NCBI GenBank assembly: GCA_031761405.1
Contig: JASEVX010000012.1
Span: 26,893,217-26,957,216 of the forward strand
Length of the DNA: 64,000 bases
Origin: Serripes groenlandicus
Taxonomy: Eukaryota; Mollusca; Bivalvia; Cardiida; Cardiidae
Direction: 5' to 3'
A program made the translations under genes and the position numbers. Below, piece by piece: positions 1 to 10,138 of this stretch (positions are counted from its first letter, which is position 1; each line of letters begins with the position of its first letter). Under the pieces are notes generated by a model. It did not search any database. It saw only the letters and a list, made by a program, of their open reading frames with translations, and was not told where the DNA came from.

Positions 1-351
1 TGTCTTTAAATGATGTCAAGGCGGAGGGTCACCGAATTCGATTTACGCAACTCCTGTATTATCGCATCAATGTACATGTACAACTATATCTTTAAACACA
101 ATTGAAGTGCAATGTCACCCGAGATACATTGAAGACATACTGACGTTATTAAGTCACGTAGACAACGGATCGAGATCGGACTGTACTGTTTTTCTAAAAA
201 CATTAATGTTAACGCTTTCCATATGGTGTCATAGAAAACTTTTATACTTGAACAAATATTTTTTGAAAATCTGTACCAAAATCGTGGACAAAACGTACCC
301 ACATGCGACAGGAAAATGTGCAGGCTGAAAACTTTCCACATATTTTGCCGT

Positions 352-556
352 TTAACCCTTTGCCACATACATCATATCTGCAACAGACGACATTGAAACC
401 ATATAGACAAGACAAACAAAAAGTTTAAGGTATTGAATATAGTTGAAAACATTCTGGCAAAAGGAGAAATTCTCCTTTTTGCCATAGTGTTTTGTTTTCT
501 TCAAAAGTTGTCTTCTTCAGAGGCGTCAGAAATCGTCTGTACAAGACAAAGGGTTA
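352..556. mobile_element. TTAA MITE, family A (piggyBac-like)
   Basis: A palindromic element bounded by TTAA. It starts TTAACCCTTTGCCACATAC and ends ACAAAGGGTTAA, and the centre folds back on itself (GGAGAAATTCTCC). The CCCTTT ends with TTAA flanks are typical of piggyBac-type non-autonomous elements; that assignment is inferred from the ends only. It is the first of many copies in the window (others near 7.4, 15.3, 30.7, 52.6, 54.9, 59.2 and 63.5 kb). Confidence 0.65.
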
Positions 557-1587
557 AATGCTTACTCACCTGACCTTTATACACTATGTAACAATATAAT
601 TATACAAGTCTTATGTTCTGAATATGTGGTTCAGTATCGTCATCATTGGGATGAAAAGATCCTAAGTTCGAATCATTTTGATTAGCCATGGCGTCACGAA
701 TCAGTCCCTATGTCCCTATACCCCCCTCACCCCTCCTCAAAACCGACATGAACGCCCTTTCCTACATGCAACCCATCTGAAGCAGACGGCTTTGAACTCA
801 TCTAGGAAATAATAAGAACACTCTCTATAAATAGGATGAAGGTTAAGATATCGATACGTCGTTTTGTATTATATTACGAGGCGCGTTTAAAAAATGATTT
901 CTCACGAGACAGAAGTTCGAAAGAGATTGAAATTGTTACAAGCTGCAAGTAGATAACACAAAACTGTGCATAATTTTCCTTTTATTGTATACTTGGTTTG
1001 TTTTAAATTCAAAATATTGACAACTTATTCACATGTTATTTTCTAAATTAATTAACCTGAATGTAATAACATATATTGTATTGTATTGTAGTGTAGTGTA
1101 TTCCATTGTTAATGTTTTCAATAATGAATTCACAGATTTTACATATGAAATAAAATTTATGAATGGTTGTGAAGTATGTCAAACTACTTAACTTTTAATC
1201 TTTAATCGTGACTTCATATATATCATTGACCAATTGTGTTACATATTTGTCCTAGTCAAATACGAAATTTTAATCCATCTTGTTGTATTTGCTCGTGGCC
1301 GTTTACATTTATTTGCACCGGTAAATGTACAGGTATATGATAAATGAAAGTACAATTTTAAAATATCGTTGACAATATCGTAACAAAAGGAGAAATTGCT
1401 CATTATGCAGTGTCTGCTGCAGAAACGTCAAGATGCGTCTGTAGGTGGGTTCGAGTTGAGCGAGATTTACCAGTTCTGCGATACACGCCATTTAACAAAA
1501 GTGTACACGACCTCATTCTTGCAGTTCAGTCTTGGTTCGCCTTATCCGTTACTCGTGCCAGTTTTAACGAATTATACAGTTGTGACT
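557..1587. other. Intergenic/intronic, no gene seen
   Basis: AT-rich sequence without a convincing coding frame. It contains a short GTATT microsatellite-like run (about 1074-1105) and a family A MITE remnant (about 1325-1445) with the CTGCTGCAGA core. Nothing else was recognised. Confidence 0.5.
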
Positions 1588-1814
1588 GTCTCGGTGGTGT
1601 AGTGGGAGAGCGTCCTCCTCGGATGCTGGAGGTCGCGGGTTCTATCCCCGGCCGGGTCATACCAAATACATTTAAAATGGTAGTAATTACGGTTGACTGG
1701 CTGGCGTCAAGATACATGGACCAGTAGTACTGGTAACTTACACAGGAAACGCCGTGATATAACTGACAAACTGTTGAAAGCGTCGTAAAACTCCAAACAA
1801 TCAATCATTCAATC
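1588..1814 (+). mobile_element. tRNA-derived SINE, family 1
   Basis: The head has pol III boxes: a TGGTGTAGTGG A-box region and a GGTTCTATCC B-box. The body has GGTCATACCAAA, GGACCAGTAGTACTGGTAAC and CGCCGTGATATAACTGA, and the tail is (AATC)n. All parts of the family are in order, so the copy is essentially full length. Confidence 0.8.
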
Positions 1815-2334
1815 GATATCAGTGGCAGGATAGGGCTTAACGAATGATTGTTGTTGTATTTTCAGGAATACTGTGAAAGACGATTTGAGCACAATCCTGG
1901 ACCACCATGGTAATCGGAACACTGCGCGTGTTATCGGACGGTATGAAAACTAAAAAATCAGGTACATTGTCTCCCTTTTACTAGAACTGTTATCATCTCA
2001 ATAACCCACTCAATGCCGAATTTGATAATTATACCTCCAGATACATAGTATATTGGGGCTATATAGGAGTCACGCTTGACGGTCGGTCGGTTTGTCGGTC
2101 GGTCTGTAGACATTTTTTGTGAACACTATTTTTCAGCAACCCTTTGTCAGAATTGAATATAACTTCACAATAATGATTGATAATAAGCCTAGTTGTCGGC
2201 GTGTTGCACTGGAATTATTTTTAAATGAGTTATGGCCCCTTGCATTTCTCATACATATGTATATTGTCAGTCACCAGCTGGGGGTATTCATCACCTTCAG
2301 TGATATTTCTAGTTTTTAAGAGTCCATATCCAAT

Positions 2335-2557
2335 TTAAGCCTTTCGCTGCCAAAGTTAATTAAAGGCTGTTGCAAACAATGCAGATTCAGAATGTTCAGA
2401 CAGCTCATAATGAGCCATCTCTCCTGAAATCTGCATTGTTTGCCACTTATAGATATGTAATCTTACCAAATTTCCTGTTGGACGAAACAATGGAATGGTC
2501 CAATTTTCAACATGTAAGATTCAACTTTGTGACATTCGGCAGTGTAAGAGTAACGGA
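2335..2557 (-). mobile_element. MITE family B, diverged copy
   Basis: Matches the family best seen at 23679-23892. It shares CTTTCGCTGCCAAAG at one end, the internal fold-back around CAAACAATGCAGATTCAG and CTGCATTGTTTGCC, and a tail with GGTCCAATTTTCAACATG. Its ends are eroded. Confidence 0.6.
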
Positions 2558-2582
2558 ATATCAAGATCAAATGTTGAGTTTT

Positions 2583-2760
2583 ACAGCTCTTTTCCCCACA
2601 ATATCTCTTTTATTATCCAACCAAACCCTATGCTGTGGGTACTCAAAAGAATCGTCTCAGTGAGACGATTCTTTTGAGTACCCACAACATAGGGTTAGAG
2701 GGACAAATAAGGATTTTAAGAACATGCAATACGGCCCCGTATCTAGAGCTCTGGGCGTGG
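2583..2760. mobile_element. MITE family C with long hairpin
   Basis: The core (about 2625-2695) is a near-perfect hairpin: CCCTATGCTGTGGGTACTC, then AAAAGAATCGTCTCA, turns back on itself across GTGAG. Flanks CACAATATCTCTTTTATTATCC and CCGTATCTAGAGCTCTGG recur in inverted order at 3580-3735, and a diverged copy lies near 6045-6145. Confidence 0.6.
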
Positions 2761-3318
2761 CCGTATTTGACGCATCTTCATCAGACGACTTTTAAAAACA
2801 TTGTGACATAACGAGCAATTTCACAAATGTTCAACCATTTTCGATAATAATTACCATACTTTGCTAATTGGGATTTTCGATCGTTTTGCAGACATGTTTT
2901 TTTTATTTTTTTGGATGTACATTTTGTATATTGGAAAGGGTTAAATACTTTCTGAGACAGACACAATGAGAGCTTATATATGTTTTAACAAAAAAACAAA
3001 AACTAACTAAAAAAAACCTGATCGATTTACATTTTGAAATTTCCTTTTTCCTCTGCGTCAGATGATTTTTTTTATCATAATGCGGAATAAGGATTGATTG
3101 CTTTAATCGAGCAAAATTTCCTCTTCACGTGTAATTCTAATTATATTTCCCTGTTTCAAAAGCTTGCACATATTTATCAAGAATGTCAATGGGGTTTTTC
3201 CCTTCTATGAGTTCAAAGTAGTATTTGGAAAGAAAAAACCCCAGACCAAAGACAATAGCAACCTAATAATCAGTCAATAATGGTTAAGGTACAAATAAAT
3301 ATATATTATTTCTTACAG
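2761..3318. other. Probable upstream intron sequence
   Basis: No coding frame was recognised. The stretch is AT-rich with homopolymer A and T runs and ends in a good splice acceptor, TTATTTCTTACAG, directly before the first nuclear-receptor exon. Confidence 0.4.
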
Positions 3319-3419
3319 AAAAGTTTGGTTCCGGAAAAAATGAACATATCCTGTGCCGAGTGTGTGGAGATAAGTCGTCCGGCTTTCATTATGGAGTCTT
3401 CTCGTGTGAAGGATGCAAG
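3319..3419 (+). CDS. Nuclear receptor exon: first zinc finger of the DNA-binding domain
   Basis: The exon is bounded by an acceptor (TTTCTTACAG) and a donor (AAG|GTAAAT). Its 33 complete codons end in the first C4 zinc finger of a nuclear receptor, with [14 protein letters not shown] and then CEGCK, giving all four zinc-binding cysteines. The exon ends in phase 0 right after CEGCK, a common intron position in nuclear receptors, and the next exon continues with GFFRR. The P-box CEGCK-G fits the NR1-type group (PPAR, Rev-erb/E75, ROR). The protein is a DNA-binding transcription factor acting in the nucleus. The N-terminal exons must lie upstream, either in this window unrecognised or outside it. 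I am sure of the family but not of the exact member. Confidence 0.93.
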
Positions 3420-3579
3420 GTAAATAACCCAGTATTTTGTGTGAAAAATATGACGTAGTTGTTTCCCTTTATTTGACGAAAAATTGTATCTAGCGAGTAG
3501 TTGATGAAACAGAAGACAGAGCTGACTCAGCTCGGTTAAATGACAAGAGCAATAATGTCAATCATATCAGAATAAGATG

Positions 3580-3735
3580 CTGTTCCAGAGCTCTAGATAA
3601 GAGGAGTTTTTTACGCTCTATAATCCTTATTTTACCCTCTAACCCTATGATGTGGGTACTCAAAAGAATCGTCTCAATGACATATAATAGGGTTTGGTTG
3701 GATGATAAGAGAGATATTGTGTGAACAAGAGATGT
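3580..3735. mobile_element. MITE family C, inverted copy within nuclear receptor intron
   Basis: Carries the same CAAAAGAATCGTCTCA core and the flanking TCTAGAGCTCTGG / CACAATATCTCTC ends as the element at 2583-2760, in the opposite orientation. One arm of the hairpin is degraded. Confidence 0.5.
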
Positions 3736-3882
3736 ATACTCCTCCTTATCAAGACCTCTGTTGTTCTATGTGAAGTCAGACAATATATTTACGTTACTAC
3801 AAAAGATACAAAGAATGATGCAATCTATATAGGAATACGAGCACATTCATGGGAAAAGGTACTCATTGGTATTTCTCTATAT

Positions 3883-4050
3883 TGATCCTGACACCAGACA
3901 GTCAGTCGAAATGCTAACCCCGCAACCCCGAGCGCGAAGGAGGGGAGCCATTACTACCATTTTCAAAGTCTTTGGTGTGACCCAGCCGAGGACTGAACCG
4001 GCGACCTACTGCACCCGAGGCAGACGCTGTACCTCTACACCACCGAGGCG
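3883..4050 (-). mobile_element. tRNA-derived SINE, family 1 (minus strand)
   Basis: Read on the minus strand it starts CGCCTCGGTGGTGTAGAGG (A-box region), continues through a B-box and GGTCACACCAAAGAC, and ends near TGTCAGGATCAA without the normal tail. Its 5' head is immediately followed by, and partly included in, the 69-bp tandem array. Confidence 0.75.
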
Positions 4051-4974
4051 TTCATTTTCGTATATAGAGAATGGCCTAGATACTTCGATTAACACTGAGT
4101 GCGCCATTTCACCGAGGCGTTCATTTTCGTATATAGAGAATGGCCTAGATACTTCGATTAACACTGAGTGCGCCATTTCACCGAGGCGTTCATTTTCGTA
4201 TATAGAGAATGGCCTAGATACTTCGATTAACACTGAGTGCGCCATTTCACCGAGGCGTTCATTTTCGTATATAGAGAATGGCCTAGATACTTCGATTAAC
4301 ACTGAGTGCGCCATTTCACCGAGGCGTTCATTTTCGTATATAGAGAATGGCCTAGATACTTCGATTAACACTGAGTGCGCCATTTCACCGAGGCGTTCAT
4401 TTTCGTATATAGAGAATGGCCTAGATACTTCGATTAACACTGAGTGCGCCATTTCACCGAGGCGTTCATTTTCGTATATAGAGAATGGCCTAGATACTTC
4501 GATTAACACTGAGTGCGCCATTTCACCGAGGCGTTCATTTTCGTATATAGAGAATGGCCTAGATACTTCGATTAACACTGAGTGCGCCATTTCACCGAGG
4601 CGTTCATTTTCGTATATAGAGAATGGCCTAGATACTTCGATTAACACTGAGTGCGCCATTTCACCGAGGCGTTCATTTTCGTATATAGAGAATGGCCTAG
4701 ATACTTCGATTAACACTGAGTGCGCCATTTCACCGAGGCGTTCATTTTCGTATATAGAGAATGGCCTAGATACTTCGATTAACACTGAGTGCGCCATTTC
4801 ACCGAGGCGTTCATTTTCGTATATAGAGAATGGCCTAGATACTTCGATTAACACTGAGTGCGCCATTTCACCGAGGCGTTCATTTTCGTATATAGAGAAT
4901 GGCCTAGATACTTCGATTAACACTGAGTGCGCCATTTCACCGAGGCGTTCATTTTCGTATATAGAGAATGGCAA
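4041..4974. repeat. 69-bp minisatellite, 13 full copies plus a partial copy
   Basis: Thirteen 69-bp units start at 4051 and a partial fourteenth at 4948. By eye they appear identical. Each unit ends in CACCGAGGCG, the terminal bases of the adjoining SINE head, so the array seems to have grown from the SINE/flank junction. Because 69 is divisible by three and the unit has no stop in some frames, long repetitive frames run open on both strands (23-residue period). They are not credible genes. The array lies in the intron between the two zinc-finger exons. Confidence 0.95.
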
Positions 4975-5040
4975 ATCTGCAGCAGATAACTATGTAACAT
5001 CGAGGTAAAATTTTGAAAAATCTCTAAAAAGGGAAAGTTT

Positions 5041-5178
5041 ATTTATTAAAAAGAGTTGAAAGAGTTAAAAGCATTATGGCAAATGAACAATCGCTCATTA
5101 CGAGCAATGTATCCTTTCCCCACACTGTTTTTAGATGTCGTTTGCTACCAAGGCGTCAACACGAGACAAAGGGGTTAA
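5041..5178. mobile_element. MITE family A fragment
   Basis: Diverged family A sequence with AAGCATTATGGCAAA, an internal fold-back (GCTCATTACGAGC) and a GACAAAGGGGTTAAC end. It sits just before the second nuclear-receptor exon. Confidence 0.5.
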
Positions 5179-5203
5179 CAATTTGATTTGATATCTTTAA
5201 CAG

Positions 5204-5348
5204 GGATTTTTCCGTCGCACAGTCCGCCAGAAGATGGAGTACAAAGCCTGCGAAACCCCCAGTGGTTGTTTGATTATGCGAATCAGCCGAAATCGTTGCC
5301 AATACTGTCGTCTGCAGAAATGCCTCTCTGTTGGGATGTCACATGAGG
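5204..5348 (+). CDS. Nuclear receptor exon: second zinc finger and T-box
   Basis: Acceptor ATATCTTTAACAG, donor G|GTAAGT, leaving phase 1. The 48 codons begin [13 protein letters not shown], completing the recognition helix begun in the previous exon. They contain the second C4 finger with cysteines at exon residues 16, 22, 32 and 35. The D-box spacing is five residues between the first two, and [16 protein letters not shown] follows, the usual end of the DNA-binding domain. GMSHE is the start of the C-terminal extension and resembles PPAR and Rev-erb/E75 proteins as I remember them. All key zinc ligands are present, so the domain looks functional. The intron before it is 1,784 bp, largely SINE and minisatellite. 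Confidence 0.94.
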
Positions 5349-5484
5349 GTAAGTAAATGATACCTGAGTTCCAGACAAGAAGGGGCTATACAGCTGTACT
5401 CCACCACAATATCTCTTTTTTTGTGTCATCTTGCGTAGCATGGTAGGCACTTAGGGATTACCTTTTTTTGTCGTCCGGCGTCCG

Positions 5485-5995
5485 TCCATCTGAGCCCACG
5501 AAAGGACACTTGTTGGGTACTAAAGCCAACTCACCGCCCTTATAAGACACTTTGATAAGTGTTTTTTTTTATAATTTTCTAATGGGTATCTAATTAGCAT
5601 ATTAATGCTATTTATTCCGTAAAAGGGTGATACTTACGAAATACACCGTATCCTTGTTGGGTATACCCAAGAAGAAAACATCAAAGGAAAATACCCAACA
5701 AATGCCCATTCGTAGGCATGAATGTCTGTCCGTACTTGTGGCCGAGTACTTGTGGGGTGTGGTGTTCTCCCAAAGCCCACCCAGCACCCTTATAAAGACA
5801 CTTAGATAAATAGTTTATTTTTATTTTTTATAACGGGTATCTCATTTGCATATTAATGTTATTACGGAATGAATTGCATACTTGTGGGGTGCACACCAAA
5901 ACAAACTATCAAAGGAAATAACCCCACAAATACACTTCATCAGTACGTCCGTCCGTCTGTCTGTCTGTCCGTCACACTTTTTCGTCACACTTTCA
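5485..5995. repeat. Dispersed repeat, two diverged tandem copies
   Basis: Two related segments (about 5485-5700 and 5735-5995) share CCCTTATAAAGACACTTAGA-like and GTATCTCATTTGCATATTAA-like blocks and a T/C-rich GTCCGTCCGTCTG run. A third copy lies at about 26085-26400. No coding capacity was seen; it occupies the intron between the second and third receptor exons. Confidence 0.6.
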
Positions 5996-6189
5996 ATGAG
6001 CAGGTGCCGGTGCCACACCGTGCTCCGCGGAGCACTCCGTTCTAGTTGTCCAACCAAACACTACGGTGTGAGTCTCATGGGATTATCTCGTTGCGACGAT
6101 TCTCTGGAGTACCAACAACATAGTGTTAGAGGGTCAAATAAGGAATTTAAAACATTCCAAATTACCGTTATCTATCACTCTTGCGTTTA

Positions 6190-6345
6190 GATTAATCCTT
6201 TCCAAATTACAGACGCTTTCTGATGCTTCTGCAGCAGACGACTTACGAAAACAGTTTGACAAAAGGAGAAACACAGAAGACGCAGACGAGCCTGTGTAAT
6301 CCGCAGTCTTTTCAGATAGCCACACTGTTTTAAACTTCATTAAAT
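6190..6345. mobile_element. MITE family A fragment
   Basis: Contains ATCCTTTCCAAATTACAGAC, a CTGATGCTTCTGCAGCAGAC block and ACAAAAGGAGAAA, all recurrent in family A. One end is lost. A GCCACACTGTTTTAAACTTC segment is repeated again at about 6461-6480. Confidence 0.5.
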
Positions 6346-6569
6346 AAAGCGCTAAGTAAGATTGGTGGAATTGTACCCTGTGTAATCCGCAGTCTTTTTC
6401 AGAGCCTTCATAACACGCCTATGAAAAACTAATAGTACTGGATTATCAATTTCTGATTTAGCCACACTGTTTTAAACTTCATTCAATAAATATTTAAGTA
6501 TTACTTAGCGCTAAGTAAGGTTGGTGGTATTGGACCCTGTTGATATAAGTAATATTCAATCCTTCACAG

Positions 6570-6760
6570 CCGTACGACTCGGTAGATGCCCCAAGAAGGA
6601 CAGACCCTCCAAATCAAGTTTTGTATATATGCCCCAAGAGAACAACCTCGACTTGGATCGGCAGGTCAGAACGGAACAGATGGTCCTTACAGTGCACGCT
6701 GCCTATAAAAAGGCGTGCGAAGATTTCATCAAATTTTCCAAACATGTCGATAAAGATGAG
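6570..6760 (+). CDS. Nuclear receptor exon: hinge and start of ligand-binding region
   Basis: The acceptor CCTTCACAG joins in phase 1 to the preceding exon, making the codon for Ala and continuing with VRLGRCPKK. This matches the C-terminal extension after the second zinc finger (typically AVRFGR-P-K in NR1 proteins). The exon has 63 complete codons and ends in phase 0 at GTATGC. After a polar linker, RTEQMVLTVHAAYKKACEDF looks like the first helix of a ligand-binding domain. The exon is clean: no stops, correct phases on both sides. Later ligand-binding exons were not recognised downstream. They may lie beyond the window, in diverged sequence, or behind the gap at 7834-8033. Confidence 0.85.
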
Positions 6761-6840
6761 GTATGCCCTTTTGTTTATATATATATATATTCTAAGGTCG
6801 GAATGCATACACATAATAACGCATATATTGTAAAATTAAA

Positions 6841-7207
6841 ATAGTGGGATGAGGAGAACCGGTGCTAACTGTTCTGTATATATAATGATTCGTAAAGATC
6901 GCCATATTTGTTCTATCTTCAGATGTTTTTTTTTTAAAGCAGACGACACAAAGATAAAGATAATTTCAATCATATTCATTGCTTTTAGCAGGTGGTTGCC
7001 TAGCTAACACTAGTTTTGAATAGCTCATGTGGAAAAAACATGCCAAAAAACTGACCTTTTACGACCGTCCAATTCAGGTCAACTACATCGATCGCTTACA
7101 TTATATAACGGGGACGACAGTTATTAACTGACATATCCGGAATTGTCACATGGTTACTCACACACTAATGTTTATATAATGTGTGAAACAATTTGCTATA
7201 ATACAAC
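6841..7207. other. Intron or intergenic sequence, nothing recognised
   Basis: No open frame with coding character was found; the sequence is AT-rich. A (TA)n run lies just upstream at 6775-6790. Confidence 0.4.
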
Positions 7208-7833
7208 TTAACTCTTTCGCTACCGAATTTCACAGTCGATCCTTCCATGTCGAAAGTTAGAGACCACTCCAGTTTTCGTCTCACAGGAAAATTTGTTAAA
7301 ATGTAATGTCTACATGGCAAACAATGCATATTTCAGGGGAGACAACTCGTCACGAACTGTCTCACCTGAATCTGCATTTCTTTGCAAAAGAACCCTTTAA
7401 CCCTTTCCCTCATATAGACGCTTTCTGACGCCTCTAAAGCAGACGGCCTTTTGAAAACATAGTGACAAAAGAAGAAATTGCACAAAACGTGCAATTTCTC
7501 CTTTTGCCACAATGTTTTCCACTTTTTGTCATAGGTTATCCATAAAATTATGGAGATTTTCTATGTTTTGACAAAATATGTTCAAAGTCGTCTGCAAAGT
7601 CAATGCGACATGCGTCATTCGTCTTCCACCAATGGGCTAAGTCTATGTGGAAAAGCAGCCAGTTGCTTGGGAAGATTGTTGTGTGGAGTATGTGAACCGG
7701 CCGCCGTGATATAACTGAGAAATTGTTAAAAGCGGCGTTAAACCCCAATCAATCAATCAATCAATGAAAGTCGTCTGCTGCAGAATTGTCGTATGGGGGG
7801 AAAGGGTTAATTGCATTTGGCAGCGAAAGGGTT
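7208..7833. mobile_element. Nested transposons: SINE inside family A MITE inside family B MITE
   Basis: The outer element begins TTAACTCTTTCGCTACC and ends GGCAGCGAAAGGGTT at the assembly gap. Inside it a family A MITE (7397-7810) is bounded by TTAA on both sides. Inside that a 5'-truncated family 2 SINE (7596-7766) is flanked by the 12-bp direct repeat AAAGTCGTCTGC (7584-7595 and 7767-7778). The layers give the relative age: B oldest, then A, then the SINE. Confidence 0.8.
7596..7766 (+). mobile_element. tRNA-derived SINE, family 2, 5'-truncated
   Basis: Body (ACCAATGGGCTAAGTC, CAGCCAGTTGCTTGGGAAG) and tail (CGGCGTTAAACCCCAATCAA) match the full copy at 50413-50718. The tRNA-like head is missing, as expected from incomplete reverse transcription. 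A 12-bp target-site duplication flanks it. Confidence 0.85.
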
Positions 7834-8033
7834 NNNNNNNNNNNNNNNNNNNNNNNNNNNNNNNNNNNNNNNNNNNNNNNNNNNNNNNNNNNNNNNNNNN
7901 NNNNNNNNNNNNNNNNNNNNNNNNNNNNNNNNNNNNNNNNNNNNNNNNNNNNNNNNNNNNNNNNNNNNNNNNNNNNNNNNNNNNNNNNNNNNNNNNNNNN
8001 NNNNNNNNNNNNNNNNNNNNNNNNNNNNNNNNN
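7834..8033. other. Assembly gap (200 N)
   Basis: A run of 200 unknown bases. It begins at the end of the nested MITE, and family A MITE sequence resumes after it, so a repeat probably caused the gap. Confidence 1.
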
Positions 8034-8080
8034 AAGCAATTTCTACTTTTGCCACAATGTTTTCAACTCCTTTCAATAAT

Positions 8081-10138
8081 TTTATTTACAGTGATTTGCA
8101 CATTTCTCTATATAAGTCGACTGTTGTAAACTAATGGGGTCACAGCACGATCGACCTTACCTAACACCACTGACATTGAGGTCAATCATAGTTCAGAGTG
8201 TGTTTCACGCGTTGGAACTTTTTTGTCTCATTAAATAATGCAAGCGGAGGGTTTTTCGTGATTCGGTCGAACCAATGAAATCGTTGAAAAGGCAGATTAT
8301 AACCAATCAATTTTGGCGTAGAAATTCAATTTGAGTGGACTGCGGTTGCAGCCGTAATTCGACTTTTCGAAAGCAGACTGAGTATGGTATAGTGGCGAAA
8401 CGCCCCTATCCCAAAAACCTGCCGAGGACATGACATGACTGTCTTGCCTTCTCTTCTCTCATCTTCTAACTTCTTCAATTACGATCGAAAAAATAAATTA
8501 AAAAACAAACTATTAACTGAAATTTAATGTTAAACCTTACACATTTATAATTGATACGAGAGAAATAGAGCCCCTTAGCCCACTCGGCCATGTTTTGTTG
8601 TCTGTTTAAAGGCGACAATAAGTATTTTAATCAAAGCGCCAATGGCACTGTAGTGGCGATCGTATGGAAAATCCTGCAAAGTAACAAGCAGTATATCGGT
8701 GTAGGGCTTGCTATTTTCAATAATAGTGCACTCTGCTGCGGGTAAATTTGAGAATGTATCAACCCTGCATCTTTTGACAGTAGAATAATGTTAGTTTGCC
8801 AGAATGTTGTCTTGGTGATTTTTAAGTTACGTTCTGAAACTGGTCATGATGTGTTCAAAATTAGGCCATTCCAAATTTAAGAAAAATCTAGTTGGTACTC
8901 GATAGACTACCGTTTTAGCCCATTAGAATGGCTTTTTGTAATCTAAATTGTTCGGGTAATCACATGTTCATCACCAGGTCGCTAGGCCATATTAAGATAA
9001 AATATTTCGTACACTTTAGAAATGACAAAATTATAAAGAAAGGACAGAAAACAGTATCCATTAGTTTGGTGTTTGTTTCAATGATGTCCGATATTAAACA
9101 GGTCTGTTCAATTTAGTCCCTTCACATTGCATGATTGAGGGTTGTCATAGACATATAAACACAGTGTACATGTATTTATATGTCTCTGAGGTCGTTAAAC
9201 TGCTTCGAAAAATTTGAGTGCAATAACAAACACAAAACATGCACAAAAAGCACAATTTCACTATTTGCCAAACTGTTCAATTTATAAAAATATAGGCATA
9301 TTATAATGCTCGATCTCCAAACTAAATTCGGCTACATTTTCAGCATTGATTGCTAATTGACTCTAGAATGTGAAGACGTGTATACATAACGTGTGTACAC
9401 ACTGACATCGTGTGTCCTTTAAACCTTTGTAAACCAGTCTTATCATTTAGACGCTTTCATATATTTAAACAACTACCAAATAAAGCGTTTATAATATTAA
9501 GATTTAAGAACACCAGTCTCTCGAGCTATTTATAGAACCTTTTGGAATTTCCAGATTTGAAAATCATCAAAGTTATTTGCAAGGCAGATAGAACGCGCAA
9601 TGATATTTATTATCTGCCCAATCATTACGAAGATAATATTTACATATTTTAACTCTATGTAGATAATGTCTCGATATAAAACTCAAATATTAGTAACAAT
9701 CCGGTACAAAAGTAGCACTGACATAATTATTATTAATCGCGTCTCTGCATCAATGATGGAACTATAACGGATGTGAGTAAATTAGTTTGCAGTAAGGAAA
9801 ATAAATATCAACCGACTTTTCAAAACCGACTATGTAAATATTTTTCGTTGTTGTTGTTTCTGTTAGCATTGTGGCGATTGTCAAACCAATCGTCACAAAA
9901 AGTAAATGAAATGACTGTAAGAGGGAGGCAATATCCCATTTTTCTGTGTAAATTCGTCACAAAAGTAAAATTGTTTTTATATTGAAGAAACGATTTACCA
10001 ATTAATATTAAGCATTCAAATGAAATAACTTTAAGATTTCATTGTTTTCTTCATTCTTAAAACTAATTTGATTATTACTTAAACTAATTGTTTTATCGGG
10101 ACTGTTTTGAATCCTAATGCATAGGTATACAGTGATCC
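8081..10138. other. 2-kb stretch without recognised genes
   Basis: I found no splice-bounded coding frame or known repeat family. The sequence is AT-rich, and short open frames (for example near 8928-9116 and 9773-9985) have no recognisable content. Confidence 0.4.

Noticed and set aside
3866..5008. 380- and 322-codon open frames through the 69-bp array on both strands
   Set aside because: Explained by a 69-bp unit that lacks stops and is a multiple of three; no non-repeat coding part, and the region is an intron.
7761..8134. Frames spanning the N run
   Set aside because: Artefacts of unknown bases.
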